Part shown: positions 45,993-55,160 of the stretch, piece by piece
Layout of the letters: each line of letters starts with the position of its first letter
Position numbering within the stretch: position 1 is the first letter of the stretch
NCBI GenBank assembly: GCA_013791955.1
Contig: VMSW01000010.1
Coordinates: 1-64,000 of the forward strand
Length of the DNA stretch: 64,000 nt
Source: Propionicimonas sp.
Lineage (GTDB): Bacteria; Actinomycetota; Actinomycetes; Propionibacteriales; Propionibacteriaceae
Reading direction: 5' to 3'
Program-made: the position numbers and the translations under genes
Notes under the pieces: generated by a model
Database searches by the model: none
Seen by the model: the letters and a program-made list of their open reading frames with translations, nothing else
What the model was told of the DNA's origin: nothing

Positions 45993-46125
45993 GCTTCGAC
46001 AAGCTCAGCCATCTTGGCTCCAGTTCCCCGGGCCATCTTGGCTCCAGTTCCCTGAGCCTGTCGAAGGGTCCCTGAGCCCGTCGAAGGGTCTAAGGGCTTC
46101 GCAGAGCCCAGCCAACTGGGATTCA
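45993..46125. repeat. dispersed CTTCGACAAGCTCAGCC repeat cluster
   Basis: GCTTCGACAAGCTCAGCCAT, two CATCTTGGCTCCAGTTCC units, and two CCCTGAGCC(T/C)GTCGAAGGGTC units are followed by AGCCCAGCCAACTGGGATTC. It fills the gap between the convergent MscS and EamA genes and provides the EamA stop codon region. Confidence 0.87.
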
Positions 46126-46983
46126 GTTCGGGGCAGGAGCGGCGGCGAGCGCCCTGGTGGCGCCCACGGAGGCGACCACAACGCAGGCCATGGCCACGAT
46201 CTCCACCCAGCCGAGTTGCTCGGAAAGCACCACGAAGGCAGCCAGGGCTGCGACCGCTGGTTCCAGACTCATCAGAATGCCGAAGACCCCAGGCGGGATG
46301 CTACGCAGCGCCACCATCTCCAGCCCGTAGGGAATCACTGAGCTCATCACGGCCACCAGCACCCCCAGCAGAAGCACCTTCGGCTGCAGCAGGGTGGCCC
46401 CGCCAGCCAGCACCCCAGGCACGAGGAAGGCCAGCGCCCCCACCAGCGAGCCGACGCTCACCCCCGTCACCCCAGACCAGGAAACGCCGACCTGGCGTCC
46501 GAGCACGATGTAGGCCGCCCAGGCGGCGGCGGCCAGCAGGGCGTAGCCGACACCGATCCAATCCGCCGTGGCGGGGAACACTCCCAACAGCGCCACCCCG
46601 GCCGCGGCCAGGCCGACCCAAACCAGGTCCCGGGCTCGACGCGACCCAGCCAGGGCAACCCCCAGCGGACCCAGGAACTCGATCGTGACTGCCAACCCGA
46701 TCGGGATTCGAGCGAAGGCCAGGTAGATCGACCAGTTCATCACCGCCAGGGCGATGCCGTACCCAACCACCACCCGCCACTGGGGCCAGGTACGTCCGCG
46801 CAACCGAGGCCGGGCCACCACCCAGAAGATCGCCGCGGCCACTGCCATTCGCAGCCACGCGATAGCCACCGGCGGAGTCAGCACGAACAACGACTTCGCG
46901 AAGGAGGCCCCCACCTGAACCGAGATGATGGAGATGATGACCAACCACACTGGGCTGAGCCAACTGGGCAATCTGGGAGTCAT
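46123..46983 (-). CDS. EamA/DMT-family exporter (RhtA-like)
   Basis: A 286-aa ten-helix transporter with two EamA halves: SVQVGASFAKSLFVLTPPVAIAWLRMAVAAAIFW and IPIGLAVTIEFLGPLGVALAGSR match RhtA/YdcZ-type threonine/homoserine exporters, and SVIPYGLEMVALRSIPPGVFGILMSLEPAVAALAAFVVLSEQL is the second EamA signature. The ATG at 46983 overlaps the tag stop codon by 4 nt, so it is cotranscribed with the DNA glycosylase. Its end lies within the repeat cluster. Probable amino-acid efflux; substrate not determined. Confidence 0.87.
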   Translation of the reverse strand: MTPRLPSWLSPVWLVIISIISVQVGASFAKSLFVLTPPVAIAWLRMAVAAAIFWVVARPRLRGRTWPQWRVVVGYGIALAVMNWSIYLAFARIPIGLAVTIEFLGPLGVALAGSRRARDLVWVGLAAAGVALLGVFPATADWIGVGYALLAAAAWAAYIVLGRQVGVSWSGVTGVSVGSLVGALAFLVPGVLAGGATLLQPKVLLLGVLVAVMSSVIPYGLEMVALRSIPPGVFGILMSLEPAVAALAAFVVLSEQLGWVEIVAMACVVVASVGATRALAAAPAPN

Positions 46984-47555
46984 GCCAAGGCAGCACACTG
47001 GTCGTGGGCCGGGCAGGTGACCAGGTGGTCGTTGAACATGCCGGTGGCCTGAGCGAAGGCGTAGACGATGGTTGGCCCGCAGAACTTGAACCCGGCCTGC
47101 TTCAACCGTTTCGAAAGCAGGTCGCCGCGTTCCTCAGTGGCTGGCACCTGGCTCAACGAGGTGAACCGCTGCTGGACGGGGGCGCCATCGACTGCCGACC
47201 AGATGAACTCGGTGAAGCCACCTGGGTGGTTCTCCTCCAGCCTTTCCCAGGCGCGGGCATTGCCAATGGTGGCTTCGATCTTTCCTCGATGGCGAACGAT
47301 GCCGGCATCGGCCAGCAACCGAGTCACCTCGGGCTCACCCCAGGTGAGGATGACGCTCGGATCGAAACCGGCGAAGGCTGCTCGGAAGGCGTCGCGTTTG
47401 CGCAGGATCGTGATCCAGGCCAGGCCGGCTTGAAAGCCATCAAGGCAGAGCTTTTCGAACAGCGCCCGGGAGTCGCGCTCAGGCACCCCCCACTCGTGGT
47501 CGTGGTAATCGACGTAGAGCGGATCCGTGCCGCACCAGCCACAACGCTCACCCAT
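46980..47555 (-). CDS. tag: DNA-3-methyladenine glycosylase I
   Basis: A 191-aa Tag enzyme of standard length. RCGWCGTDPLYVDYHDHEWGVP carries the zinc/structural Cys and His, then LFEKLCLDGFQAGLAWITILRKRDAFRAAFAGFDP, the active-site helix. GFKFCGPTIVYAFAQATGMFNDHLVTCPAHDQC supplies the remaining Cys/His ligands. It removes 3-methyladenine from alkylated DNA. The ATG at 47555 has GAAAGGGG upstream. First gene of an operon with the EamA transporter. Confidence 0.96.
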   Translation of the reverse strand: MGERCGWCGTDPLYVDYHDHEWGVPERDSRALFEKLCLDGFQAGLAWITILRKRDAFRAAFAGFDPSVILTWGEPEVTRLLADAGIVRHRGKIEATIGNARAWERLEENHPGGFTEFIWSAVDGAPVQQRFTSLSQVPATEERGDLLSKRLKQAGFKFCGPTIVYAFAQATGMFNDHLVTCPAHDQCAALA

Positions 47556-47592
47556 CGGTGCCCCTTTCCGCCCAACATGCTAGACCGGGACG

Positions 47593-47634
47593 ACCTGAGG
47601 GCCGGCCCCGCGTCAGCGGAACCGGCCCTCAGGT
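47593..47634 (-). terminator. hairpin terminator of hppA
   Basis: A perfect 13-bp stem, ACCTGAGGGCCGG (47593-47605) with 47622-47634, and a 16-nt loop lies 13 bp past the hppA stop on the minus strand. No T-run is present. Confidence 0.8.
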
Positions 47635-47646
47635 GTGGGGCGTCAA

Positions 47647-50085
47647 TCAGTCGTCGGTAGGCGAGGTGCGCGCGTTGGCGGCCTCGTCCTTCACCTTGGT
47701 GGCCTCGCGCAGCAGCGCTGCGGTCGCCGCGTCGGCTTCGAGCTGGTGCTCGTAGATCTCCGGCTCGATCGGGCCGGTGCGATCCACGCGCGCGGCGCGG
47801 AACCGGGAGACGATCACCGCGCCGAAGGCGATACAGGTGGCCATCGTGGCGATCAGGATGCGGATCGGATGGTTCGCATCGGGTCCCACCGAGATGGTGA
47901 CGATGGCCGGGGCGATCAGTAGCGCGACCAGGTTCATCACCTTGATCAGCGGGTTGATGGCCGGTCCAGCGGTGTCCTTGAAGGGGTCACCGACGGTGTC
48001 GCCGATAATCGCAGCCGCATGGGCGGGGCTGTTCTTGCCGCCATGGTTGCCGTCCTCGACGATCTTCTTTGCGTTGTCCCAGGCGCCACCGGAGTTGGCC
48101 AGGAAGACCGCCATCAGCACGCCGGTTGCGATTGCCCCAGCCAGGAAGCCAGCCAGCGGGCCGACGCCGAGGCCGAAGCCCACCGCGATCGGCGCGAAGG
48201 CGGCCAACAGGCCCGGGGTCGCCAGCTCACGCAGCGAGTCGCGGGTGCAGATGTCGACGACCTTGCCGTATTCGGGACGGACCTCGCCGGTCATGATGCC
48301 GGGGAACTCGCGGAACTGGCGACGGACCTCGAACACGATGGCACCTGCGGCGCGGGTCACCGCATCAATAGCCAACCCGGAGAACAGGAACACCACACAG
48401 CCGCCGAGGATGACACCGACCAGAGTGACCGGGGAAATGATGTCGTACTGCATCATCGCCTGGACGATGTCCGGGCCGGTGGTGGTGCTCAGGCCGGCCA
48501 GCGCGGTATCGACCGCATCGCGGTAGGAACCGAACAGGGCAGTCGCGGCCAGTACAGCGGTAGCGATTGCGATGCCCTTGGTGATCGCCTTGGTGGTGTT
48601 ACCCACGGCATCCAGATCGGTGAGGATCTTGGCGCCCTCTTCGGAGATATCACCAGACATCTCCGCGATGCCCTGAGCGTTGTCCGAAACCGGACCGAAG
48701 GTGTCCATCGCCACGATCACGCCGACCGTGGTCAGCAGACCACAGCCAGCCAGGGCCACCAGGAACAAGGCCAGCGCCACTGAGCCATTGGCCAGCAGGA
48801 ACAACCCGAGGATGCCAGCGGCGATGATGCCAGCGGTGTAGACCGCAGACTCAAAGCCAACACCGATACCCGAGAGCACCACGGTGGCCGCGCCGGTCAA
48901 GGTGGTGCGGGCCACGTGCAGGGTGGGCTTGGAGGTGGTGCCGGTGAAGTACCCGGTCAGCCACAAGATGATGCCAGCCAGCAGCACGCCGATCAGGACG
49001 GCCAGCGAGGCGACCAGCTGTGGGTTGGACAACACCGGCATGCCGGCGGCGTGGCCGGCCAGGCTGGCGGTGCCGCCGGCGATCTTCTCGAAGGAATCCG
49101 GCAGGTACCAGAAGGCAGCGGCCGTGGCCAGCAGGACGCCGACCAGGGCGGAGATGTAGAAGCCGCGGTTGATCGCCTTCAGTCCCGACTCCTCACCACG
49201 CACCTTGGTGATGAAGATGCCCAGGGCAGCAACCAGAGCGCCGATCGCGGTGACCAGCAACGGGAAGACCAGGCCCTGCTCGCCAAAGACTGCTTTGCCC
49301 AGGATCAGTGCGGCCACCAGGGTCACTGCGTAGGACTCGAAGAGGTCAGCAGCCATGCCAGCGCAGTCGCCGACGTTGTCACCGACGTTGTCGGCGATAG
49401 TGGCGGCATTGCGGGGGTCGTCCTCAGGGATGCCCTGTTCGACTTTGCCCACCAGGTCAGCGCCGACGTCGGCTGCCTTGGTGAAGATGCCACCGCCGAC
49501 GCGCATAAACATGGCCAGCAGCGCCGCGCCGAAGCCGAAGCCTTCCAACACCCCCGGAGCAGAGGCTCCGAACAGCAGGCCGACAATCGAAGCACCCAAT
49601 AGGCCAAGGCCGACCACGCTCATCCCGACGACGCCGCCGGTCTGGAAGGCGATTTGGGCGCCGCGGGCGCGACCATTTGGCTCGTTGGCTGCCGCAGCGA
49701 CCCGCACGTTGGCGCGAGTGGCCAGCCACATGCCGAGGAAGCCGATGCCAGCGGAGAACCCGGCACCAACTAGGAAGAAGATGGAGCGCCCGATCTTGAT
49801 CCCGGTCTCTCCCGGCAACAGCCACAACAGGCCGAAGACCAGGATGACGAAGACGCCGAGGGTGCGGAACTGTCGTCCGAGATAAGCCGAAGCACCCTCT
49901 TGGACGGCGACGGCGATGTCTTGCATGGCTTTGGTGCCGTCATGGGCAGCCAGCACCTTGCGGGCCAGCACGCCAGCTATTGCCAGCGAGATCACTGCGA
50001 TCACTGCGATCACGGCCATGATCGTCATGCTGGTCGCGCCGAGGGCAGTCTCCATAGGTAGGAACGCTGGGGCGGCTGAATTCAT
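47647..50085 (-). CDS. hppA: membrane-bound proton-translocating pyrophosphatase (K+-independent)
   Basis: An 812-aa multi-spanning (about 16 TM) H+-PPase that couples hydrolysis of pyrophosphate to proton export. The substrate site is GGGIFTKAADVGADLVGKVE and IPEDDPRNAATIADNVGDNVGDCAG; later catalytic motifs include DNAQGIAEMSG, GNTTKAITKGIAIATA and NSGGAWDNAKKIVEDGN. Lys in GNTTKA is the mark of K+-independent enzymes (Ala in K+-dependent ones). The ATG at 50085 has AAGGAGG only 3-4 nt upstream, rather close, so a slightly internal start remains possible. Confidence 0.95.
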   Translation of the reverse strand: MNSAAPAFLPMETALGATSMTIMAVIAVIAVISLAIAGVLARKVLAAHDGTKAMQDIAVAVQEGASAYLGRQFRTLGVFVILVFGLLWLLPGETGIKIGRSIFFLVGAGFSAGIGFLGMWLATRANVRVAAAANEPNGRARGAQIAFQTGGVVGMSVVGLGLLGASIVGLLFGASAPGVLEGFGFGAALLAMFMRVGGGIFTKAADVGADLVGKVEQGIPEDDPRNAATIADNVGDNVGDCAGMAADLFESYAVTLVAALILGKAVFGEQGLVFPLLVTAIGALVAALGIFITKVRGEESGLKAINRGFYISALVGVLLATAAAFWYLPDSFEKIAGGTASLAGHAAGMPVLSNPQLVASLAVLIGVLLAGIILWLTGYFTGTTSKPTLHVARTTLTGAATVVLSGIGVGFESAVYTAGIIAAGILGLFLLANGSVALALFLVALAGCGLLTTVGVIVAMDTFGPVSDNAQGIAEMSGDISEEGAKILTDLDAVGNTTKAITKGIAIATAVLAATALFGSYRDAVDTALAGLSTTTGPDIVQAMMQYDIISPVTLVGVILGGCVVFLFSGLAIDAVTRAAGAIVFEVRRQFREFPGIMTGEVRPEYGKVVDICTRDSLRELATPGLLAAFAPIAVGFGLGVGPLAGFLAGAIATGVLMAVFLANSGGAWDNAKKIVEDGNHGGKNSPAHAAAIIGDTVGDPFKDTAGPAINPLIKVMNLVALLIAPAIVTISVGPDANHPIRILIATMATCIAFGAVIVSRFRAARVDRTGPIEPEIYEHQLEADAATAALLREATKVKDEAANARTSPTDD

Positions 50086-50577
50086 GATCCTCCTTGCAGG
50101 GGGGTGCGCTTGTGGCGCACTAGTTCGCAGCCCTAATCGGCTGGGCAATTCGGATTCTAGGGGATTAAGACCGTGTTACAGAAATGATGTAGTTTGTTTA
50201 CTCATCTTAAAGACAGAATGTCTTAGCATGGAGACCCCGGATCGCGGCAGTGCGGCGTCCTGCAAGCGAGGCTAGCTGCACCGCTACGGCGAAGTCGCGG
50301 CTGGGGAGACAAAGTGCGTAGCCGTGGCGGAGTTGGTTCCGCGGTGAACCGAAGTCGCCCGTCGAGGCGGGCGGCGCGCCCTAGAACTCGTTTCCAGGTC
50401 GGTCTTACCGTGGTAAATCGTTACTCCGGTGCCCGTGCGCCAAACTCTCGCAGTTTAATACTGCCCACATATTCGGCATTTGTCGAGCATTTAATGATGC
50501 GCTCTTGCTGCCCCTCAACGAAGGCACCGGACCAGCTTCTCAGCAGTGACCAGCGGATCGCCCCTGGATGGGCTGGG
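50086..50577. other. 492-bp intergenic region upstream of hppA
   Basis: Holds the hppA leader. A GTGCGC/GCGCAC stem (50104-50109 with 50115-50120) lies just before the SD, and a minus-strand -10 TAGAAT is at 50154-50159. An AT-rich stretch (50160-50226) contains the palindrome AAGACA-GAA-TGTCTT (50210-50224). Another AT-rich patch lies at about 50440-50495. The rest is GC-rich with small hairpins. I see no gene; a 99-codon open frame at 50314 has poor composition. Confidence 0.55.
50154..50159 (-). promoter_or_regulatory. -10 box (TAGAAT) of hppA
   Basis: TAGAAT on the minus strand lies 68 bp before the hppA ATG. No good -35 is visible. The leader between contains a small hairpin and the SD. 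Confidence 0.5.
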
Positions 50578-53049
50578 TCAATCACCCAGACCCGCCACCA
50601 CCACCGGCGTTAGCTGATCGGCAGTCGCGGCCACACCCAGCTGGTAGTCGGTGCTGCGGCCCCAACACGAGGCGACTCCGTCCCTCACCGCGCAGGAGTG
50701 TCCCTGGCCAGCATCAACGGCGGTGACGCCATCGTCCAACCCAGACACGCCCCGCACAACCGGCCGCTGGGTGGTGGTGCCGTCGCCGAGTTGGCCGTCG
50801 GTGTTGCCACCCCAGCAACCGGGCGCCCCACCAGCAAGAGCACAGGAGTGTTCCTGGCCAACCACGATGTTGGCCACGCCACCACCCAATGAAACTTGCT
50901 GAGGGGTGTCATACGCCCCAAAGCCGCTGACACCGAGCTGTCCGGCCCCGTTGTCGCCCCAACACCAGGCGTGGCCGCTCACGATTGCACACGTGTGCGC
51001 GCTGCCGGCAACGACCGCAGTAACGCCGCTACTCAGGCCGGACACCGACACCGGAATGAGTCTGTTCAGGCTTGTGTCATCCCCGAGCCGGCCAGCGTTG
51101 TTCGACCCCCAGCACTTCGCCGCCCCGCTCACCACCGCGCAACTGTGGTCAGCTCCGGCGGCGATGGCGGTCACGCCGCTCGTCAAACCTTGGGCCGTTA
51201 CTGGGGCCGTATTGCTGTTGACTGTGCCGTTGCCAAGTTGCCCTTCGCCGTTGTAGCCCCAACACCTCGCGATGCCAGACACCACCGCGCAGGCATGGCG
51301 GTCACCGGCAGAAATCGCCGTCACATAGTTCGACATCCCCAGCACGGCCACCGGAGTTGAGCTGTCGAAGCCCGTCCCGTCGCCGAGTTGGCCGTTTTGG
51401 TTGCTGCCCCAACACCAGGCCGCCCCGCTCTTAATCGCGCAACTGAAGTTGCCGCCAGCAGCGATCGCGGTGACCCCGCTGGTGAGGCCGGGCACGGTAT
51501 TCGGTGTGGCCGTGGACGCAGAGGGGGTCTTGCCCAGCTGCCCCGACCCATTCGAGCCCCAACAGCGCGCCGCGCCGCCGACAATCGCGCAGGTGTGGGC
51601 GGACCCAGCCGAAATGGCCAGCACCTTCAGCTTCACCGCCAAAGACTTGGTGGCGGTGGCGTCGTTGGCGTCGGTGACCGTCACGCCGAGGTTGGCGCTG
51701 GCCGTCACGGTGGGCGTCCCGGCGATCACCCCGGTGCTGGCGTTATAGCTCAGGCCGGACGGCAACCCCGTCACCGCCCAGGTGTAGGGCTCAGTTCCGC
51801 CAGTGGCAGCCAGGGTTGCGGAGTAGGCCGTACCGACGACCAGTCCCGGCAGCGTGGTGGTGGTGATCGACACCGCTGGAGTCACCGCCATGGTGAGGGC
51901 CTTGGTGACGGTCTTGCCGTCAGCATCAGTCAGCGTGACGGTGAGGCTCGCGCCAGCGGTGGCCGCAGTGGGTGTTCCCGCGATCTCGCCGGTGGCGGAG
52001 GTCAAGCTCAGCCCAGCCGGCAACCCGGCTACTGCCCAGGTATAGGGCAACGAGCCCCCGGAGGCTGCCAGCGTCGCGGTGTAGGCCGTGCCCACGACGG
52101 CGTTGGGCAAGCTCGCAGTGGTGATCGATCCGGCTGGGCCCACCTCCATGGTGAGGGCCTTGGTGTTGGTCTTGTTGTTGACGTCACCGACGGTCAGTTC
52201 GACAGTGGCCGAACCTGGCGTGCTTGGCGTGCCGGAAATCACCCCCGTCGTTGGGTTGATGGTCAGCCCGGCAGGCAACCCCGACGCCGACCAGCGGTAC
52301 GGCGCGACCCCGCCGGCGAGACTCAGACTCGCCCGGTAGGCGGTGCCAACCACCGCTGAGGGAAGTGCCGTTGTGGCGATCACCAGCGACCCGGGCGTGA
52401 GGGTGGTCACCCGGAAGGTCGGTAGCGTCCGCTTCGGATAGGTCTTCTTGGCGATCTTCACCCGCGGCGCCACCACCCGAAGGTCAGCGGTCGCCGGCAG
52501 CCTCGCCGAGATGGTGAAGGCGCCCGATTTGGCCGACTTGCTCGCCCCGATCTGAACCCAGCCGGCACTGGTGCGACGCTGCAACACCACTGGTCGGGCC
52601 CGCTTCTGGCCAAGCGATTCCGAGACCGTGAAGACTGCCCCCACCAACGGCGTGGCTGGGGTCACCTTCACCGTCCGGAAACTACGCGATTTGGAGACGA
52701 TTCGGGCATAGGTCCTAGTGCCGACCTTCACCCGAGCGGCCACCACTCGGATCTTCACCGACGACGCCGCTGCGGCTGTGGTGAACGAGTAGCGGCCATT
52801 GGCAGCAGTCGTAGCGGTGGCCACCCGGCGCCACTTACTGCCGACCTTCCGCTGCAACTCCACCGGCCGAGCCACCTTCGTCGACAGGCGCCCAGAGACC
52901 ACGAAGGCCCGCCCTCGAATCGGATACCCCGGCGAGACTGAAGGCGTTGAAGTCGACGCCGCCAGGGCTGCCACCTGGGCATCAACCGGGCCGATCACCA
53001 GGCCAAGAGTCAGCACCACCGAACCCAGCAAGGCAAACAGTCCACGCAC
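50578..53049 (-). CDS. large secreted protein with Ig-like (He_PIG) and RCC1 repeats
   Basis: An 823-aa exported protein. Signal peptide is about residues 1-27. Two basic beta-rich repeats occupy about 40-240 ([42 protein letters not shown]). Three He_PIG-type Ig repeats follow (LPxxVVGTAYxATLxAxGGxxPYxWxVxGLPxGL, GVIAGTPT; about 250-500). Six RCC1-type repeats come last ([29 protein letters not shown] and variants), each with a Cys pair (HSCAV ... CWG) unlike the RCC1 protein at 6.7 kb. GTG 53049 follows AAGGGGG; a TTG two codons earlier overlaps. Probably a cell-surface adhesion or binding protein. Confidence 0.85.
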   Translation of the reverse strand: MRGLFALLGSVVLTLGLVIGPVDAQVAALAASTSTPSVSPGYPIRGRAFVVSGRLSTKVARPVELQRKVGSKWRRVATATTAANGRYSFTTAAAASSVKIRVVAARVKVGTRTYARIVSKSRSFRTVKVTPATPLVGAVFTVSESLGQKRARPVVLQRRTSAGWVQIGASKSAKSGAFTISARLPATADLRVVAPRVKIAKKTYPKRTLPTFRVTTLTPGSLVIATTALPSAVVGTAYRASLSLAGGVAPYRWSASGLPAGLTINPTTGVISGTPSTPGSATVELTVGDVNNKTNTKALTMEVGPAGSITTASLPNAVVGTAYTATLAASGGSLPYTWAVAGLPAGLSLTSATGEIAGTPTAATAGASLTVTLTDADGKTVTKALTMAVTPAVSITTTTLPGLVVGTAYSATLAATGGTEPYTWAVTGLPSGLSYNASTGVIAGTPTVTASANLGVTVTDANDATATKSLAVKLKVLAISAGSAHTCAIVGGAARCWGSNGSGQLGKTPSASTATPNTVPGLTSGVTAIAAGGNFSCAIKSGAAWCWGSNQNGQLGDGTGFDSSTPVAVLGMSNYVTAISAGDRHACAVVSGIARCWGYNGEGQLGNGTVNSNTAPVTAQGLTSGVTAIAAGADHSCAVVSGAAKCWGSNNAGRLGDDTSLNRLIPVSVSGLSSGVTAVVAGSAHTCAIVSGHAWCWGDNGAGQLGVSGFGAYDTPQQVSLGGGVANIVVGQEHSCALAGGAPGCWGGNTDGQLGDGTTTQRPVVRGVSGLDDGVTAVDAGQGHSCAVRDGVASCWGRSTDYQLGVAATADQLTPVVVAGLGD

Positions 53050-53233
53050 GACCAAACCCCCTTGGGTAGTCCGCTGCAGAGCGGTCCGGGAGCAATCACA
53101 TACCCAGCATTCAGCCTAACTCTCCGCGCGCTGATTTGAGCCCAGGTGGCGGGGACATCCCTTGCCGGCCCCCATTCTCCGGCGCGACGCGAACCCGTCC
53201 GGGGTTCAGAGCACCAGCGCGCGCTGGCAGCGC

Positions 53234-53239
53234 TAGGGT
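53234..53239 (+). promoter_or_regulatory. leaderless -10 box (TAGGGT)
   Basis: TAGGGT is followed by exactly 6 nt and the GTG at 53246, with no SD. Confidence 0.7.
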
Positions 53240-53245
53240 CAAGCC

Positions 53246-54934
53246 GTGGATGCACCTTGGGTCAAGCACTATCAAGCAGGAGTTCCAGCGCAGATCGAAC
53301 TCCCCACTCAGTCACTCGTAGCCCTTTACGAGCGCTCCGTCGCCGAAGCCGGAGACTGCGTGGCCACCGAGTTCTTTGGTCGCACGACCACCTATGCCGA
53401 GCTTGGTGACCAGATCAGTCGAGCCGCCGAAGGGTTGCGTCGTCTTGGGGTGAAAGCCGGTGATCGGGTGGCGTTGGTGTTACCTAACTGCCCCCAACAC
53501 GTCGTGGCCTTCTACGCGGTGCTGCGCCTGGGTGCGATCGTGGTGGAACACAACCCGCTCTACACCGAGCGTGAGTTGCGGCACATCTTCGAGGATCACG
53601 CCGCCCGAGTGGCGATTTGCTGGGACGTTGCCGTGCCCAAGGTGCAGGCGATTCCCAACGATGTGACCGTTGAGAAGATCGTCTCGGTGAATCTGCTCAA
53701 GGCCTTCCCGACGGTGAAGCGGTTGGCCCTGCGGCTGCCGATTCCCAGCCTGCGCAAAACCCGCGCCAAGCTCACCGCGCCGGTCAGCGGCACGCTGCCC
53801 TGGGAGGAACTCCTGTCAGCCCCGGCACTGGACGAGGCCCACCCCCGTCCAGAAGTGCACGACGTAGCGGTGATCCAGTACACCTCGGGCACCACCGGAG
53901 CGCCCAAGGGCGCGATTCTCACTCACTTCAACCTGTTCAGCAACGCCCGGCAGGGCGAAGCCTGGATGCACGGGGCGGAGTATCGCAAAGAGAACTTCTA
54001 CGCGATCCTGCCGATGTTCCACGCCTTCGGCATGACCCTGTTCCTCACCTACGGGATCCTGAAACAGGCCCGGCTGGTGATCTTCCCCGCCTTCGACGTC
54101 GATTTGGTGCTGGACGCAGCCAAGAAGACCCCACCAACGGTCTACTGCGCCGTCCCGCCGATCTACCAGCGCACCGCTGAGCGCGCCAAGGAGCGCGGCA
54201 TCAGTCTAAGGAGCGCGAAGTACTGCATCTCCGGGGCGATGAACCTGCCGATCTCGGTAGTCGAGTTGTGGGAGAGCGTCTCTGGCGGACTGCTGGTGGA
54301 GGGCTACGGCATGACCGAGGCATCCCCGGTTTGTCTGGGCAACCCATTCGCGCCGAGTAGGCGGGCCAGCACTATTGGCGTCCCCTTCCCCAGCACCTTG
54401 ATGAAGGTGGTCGACCTGGAAGACCCCACCAAAGAGGTGGCCCAAGGTGAGCGCGGCGAGCTGTTGATTTCGGGGCCGCAGGTGTTCAGCGGTTATTGGA
54501 ACAACGCTGCCGAAACCGCCAAGACGCTGCTGCCCGGTGGTTGGCTGCGCACCGGCGATGTGGTCACGGTGGACGCGGATGGTTTCACCGCCATCGTGGA
54601 TCGAGTGAAGGAACTGATCATCTCCGGCGGGTTCAACGTCTCCCCCTCCGAAGTTGAGTCGGTGCTGCACACTCACCCGGACATCATCGAAGCCGCAGTC
54701 GTTGGCATGCCAGCATCCGGCGGCGGCGAGCTGGTGGTGGCCGCGGTGATCCTGCGTCCCGGTGCAGAGTTGGACGAGGTCGGACTGCGCGCCTGGTGCA
54801 AGGAGCGTCTGGCGGCCTACAAGGTGCCCCGCCAGATCATTGCGCTGCCCGAGCTACCCCGCTCGATCCTCGGCAAGGTGATTCGCAAGCAGGTGCGCGC
54901 GGCTGTCGTCGAAACCACGACCACAACTGGCTGA
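53246..54934 (+). CDS. fadD: long-chain fatty-acid-CoA ligase
   Basis: A 562-aa AMP-forming acyl-CoA synthetase. ATP/AMP motif is VIQYTSGTTGAPKGAILTH, then FYAILPMFHAFGMTL, VEGYGMTEASPV and GWLRTGDVVTVDADGFTAIVDRVKELIISGGFNVSPSEVE, with C-terminal catalytic Lys region PRSILGKVIRKQVR. It activates fatty acids as CoA thioesters through an acyl-adenylate. It starts at a leaderless GTG (MDAPWVKHYQAGVPAQIELP), which matches the usual FadD N terminus. The 19-bp repeat array begins at its last codons. Confidence 0.92.
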   Translation: MDAPWVKHYQAGVPAQIELPTQSLVALYERSVAEAGDCVATEFFGRTTTYAELGDQISRAAEGLRRLGVKAGDRVALVLPNCPQHVVAFYAVLRLGAIVVEHNPLYTERELRHIFEDHAARVAICWDVAVPKVQAIPNDVTVEKIVSVNLLKAFPTVKRLALRLPIPSLRKTRAKLTAPVSGTLPWEELLSAPALDEAHPRPEVHDVAVIQYTSGTTGAPKGAILTHFNLFSNARQGEAWMHGAEYRKENFYAILPMFHAFGMTLFLTYGILKQARLVIFPAFDVDLVLDAAKKTPPTVYCAVPPIYQRTAERAKERGISLRSAKYCISGAMNLPISVVELWESVSGGLLVEGYGMTEASPVCLGNPFAPSRRASTIGVPFPSTLMKVVDLEDPTKEVAQGERGELLISGPQVFSGYWNNAAETAKTLLPGGWLRTGDVVTVDADGFTAIVDRVKELIISGGFNVSPSEVESVLHTHPDIIEAAVVGMPASGGGELVVAAVILRPGAELDEVGLRAWCKERLAAYKVPRQIIALPELPRSILGKVIRKQVRAAVVETTTTTG

Positions 54935-55160
54935 CCCCACCACAACTGGGTGGCCCCACCACAGTTGGCTGGCCCGACCACAGTTGGCTGGCCCGACCAC
55001 AGTTGGCTGACCCCACCACAGTTGGCTGACCCCACCACAGTTGGCTGACCCCACCACAGTTGGCTGAGCTTGTCGAAGCCCCCTTTTTGACCCTTCGACA
55101 GGCTCAGGGAGCTGGGTGGGGCTCAGGGAACTGGGTGGGGCTCAGGGAATTGGGTGGGGC
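54925..55160. repeat. 19-bp tandem repeat array plus dispersed repeat modules
   Basis: About eight imperfect copies of CCACAGTTGGCTGACCCCA (19 bp; the first copies read ACAACTGG) run to about 55065. Then come CTTGTCGAAGCCCC, GACCCTTCGACAGGCTCAGG and three GGGAACTGGGTGGGGCTCA units. The array begins inside the last codons of the fadD gene and ends at the MFS stop codon, filling a convergent gap. Confidence 0.92.

Noticed and set aside
50314-50613. A 99-codon plus-strand open frame upstream of hppA
   Set aside because: No SD or leaderless box, Arg/Ser-rich composition and overlap with the end of the secreted RCC1 gene.
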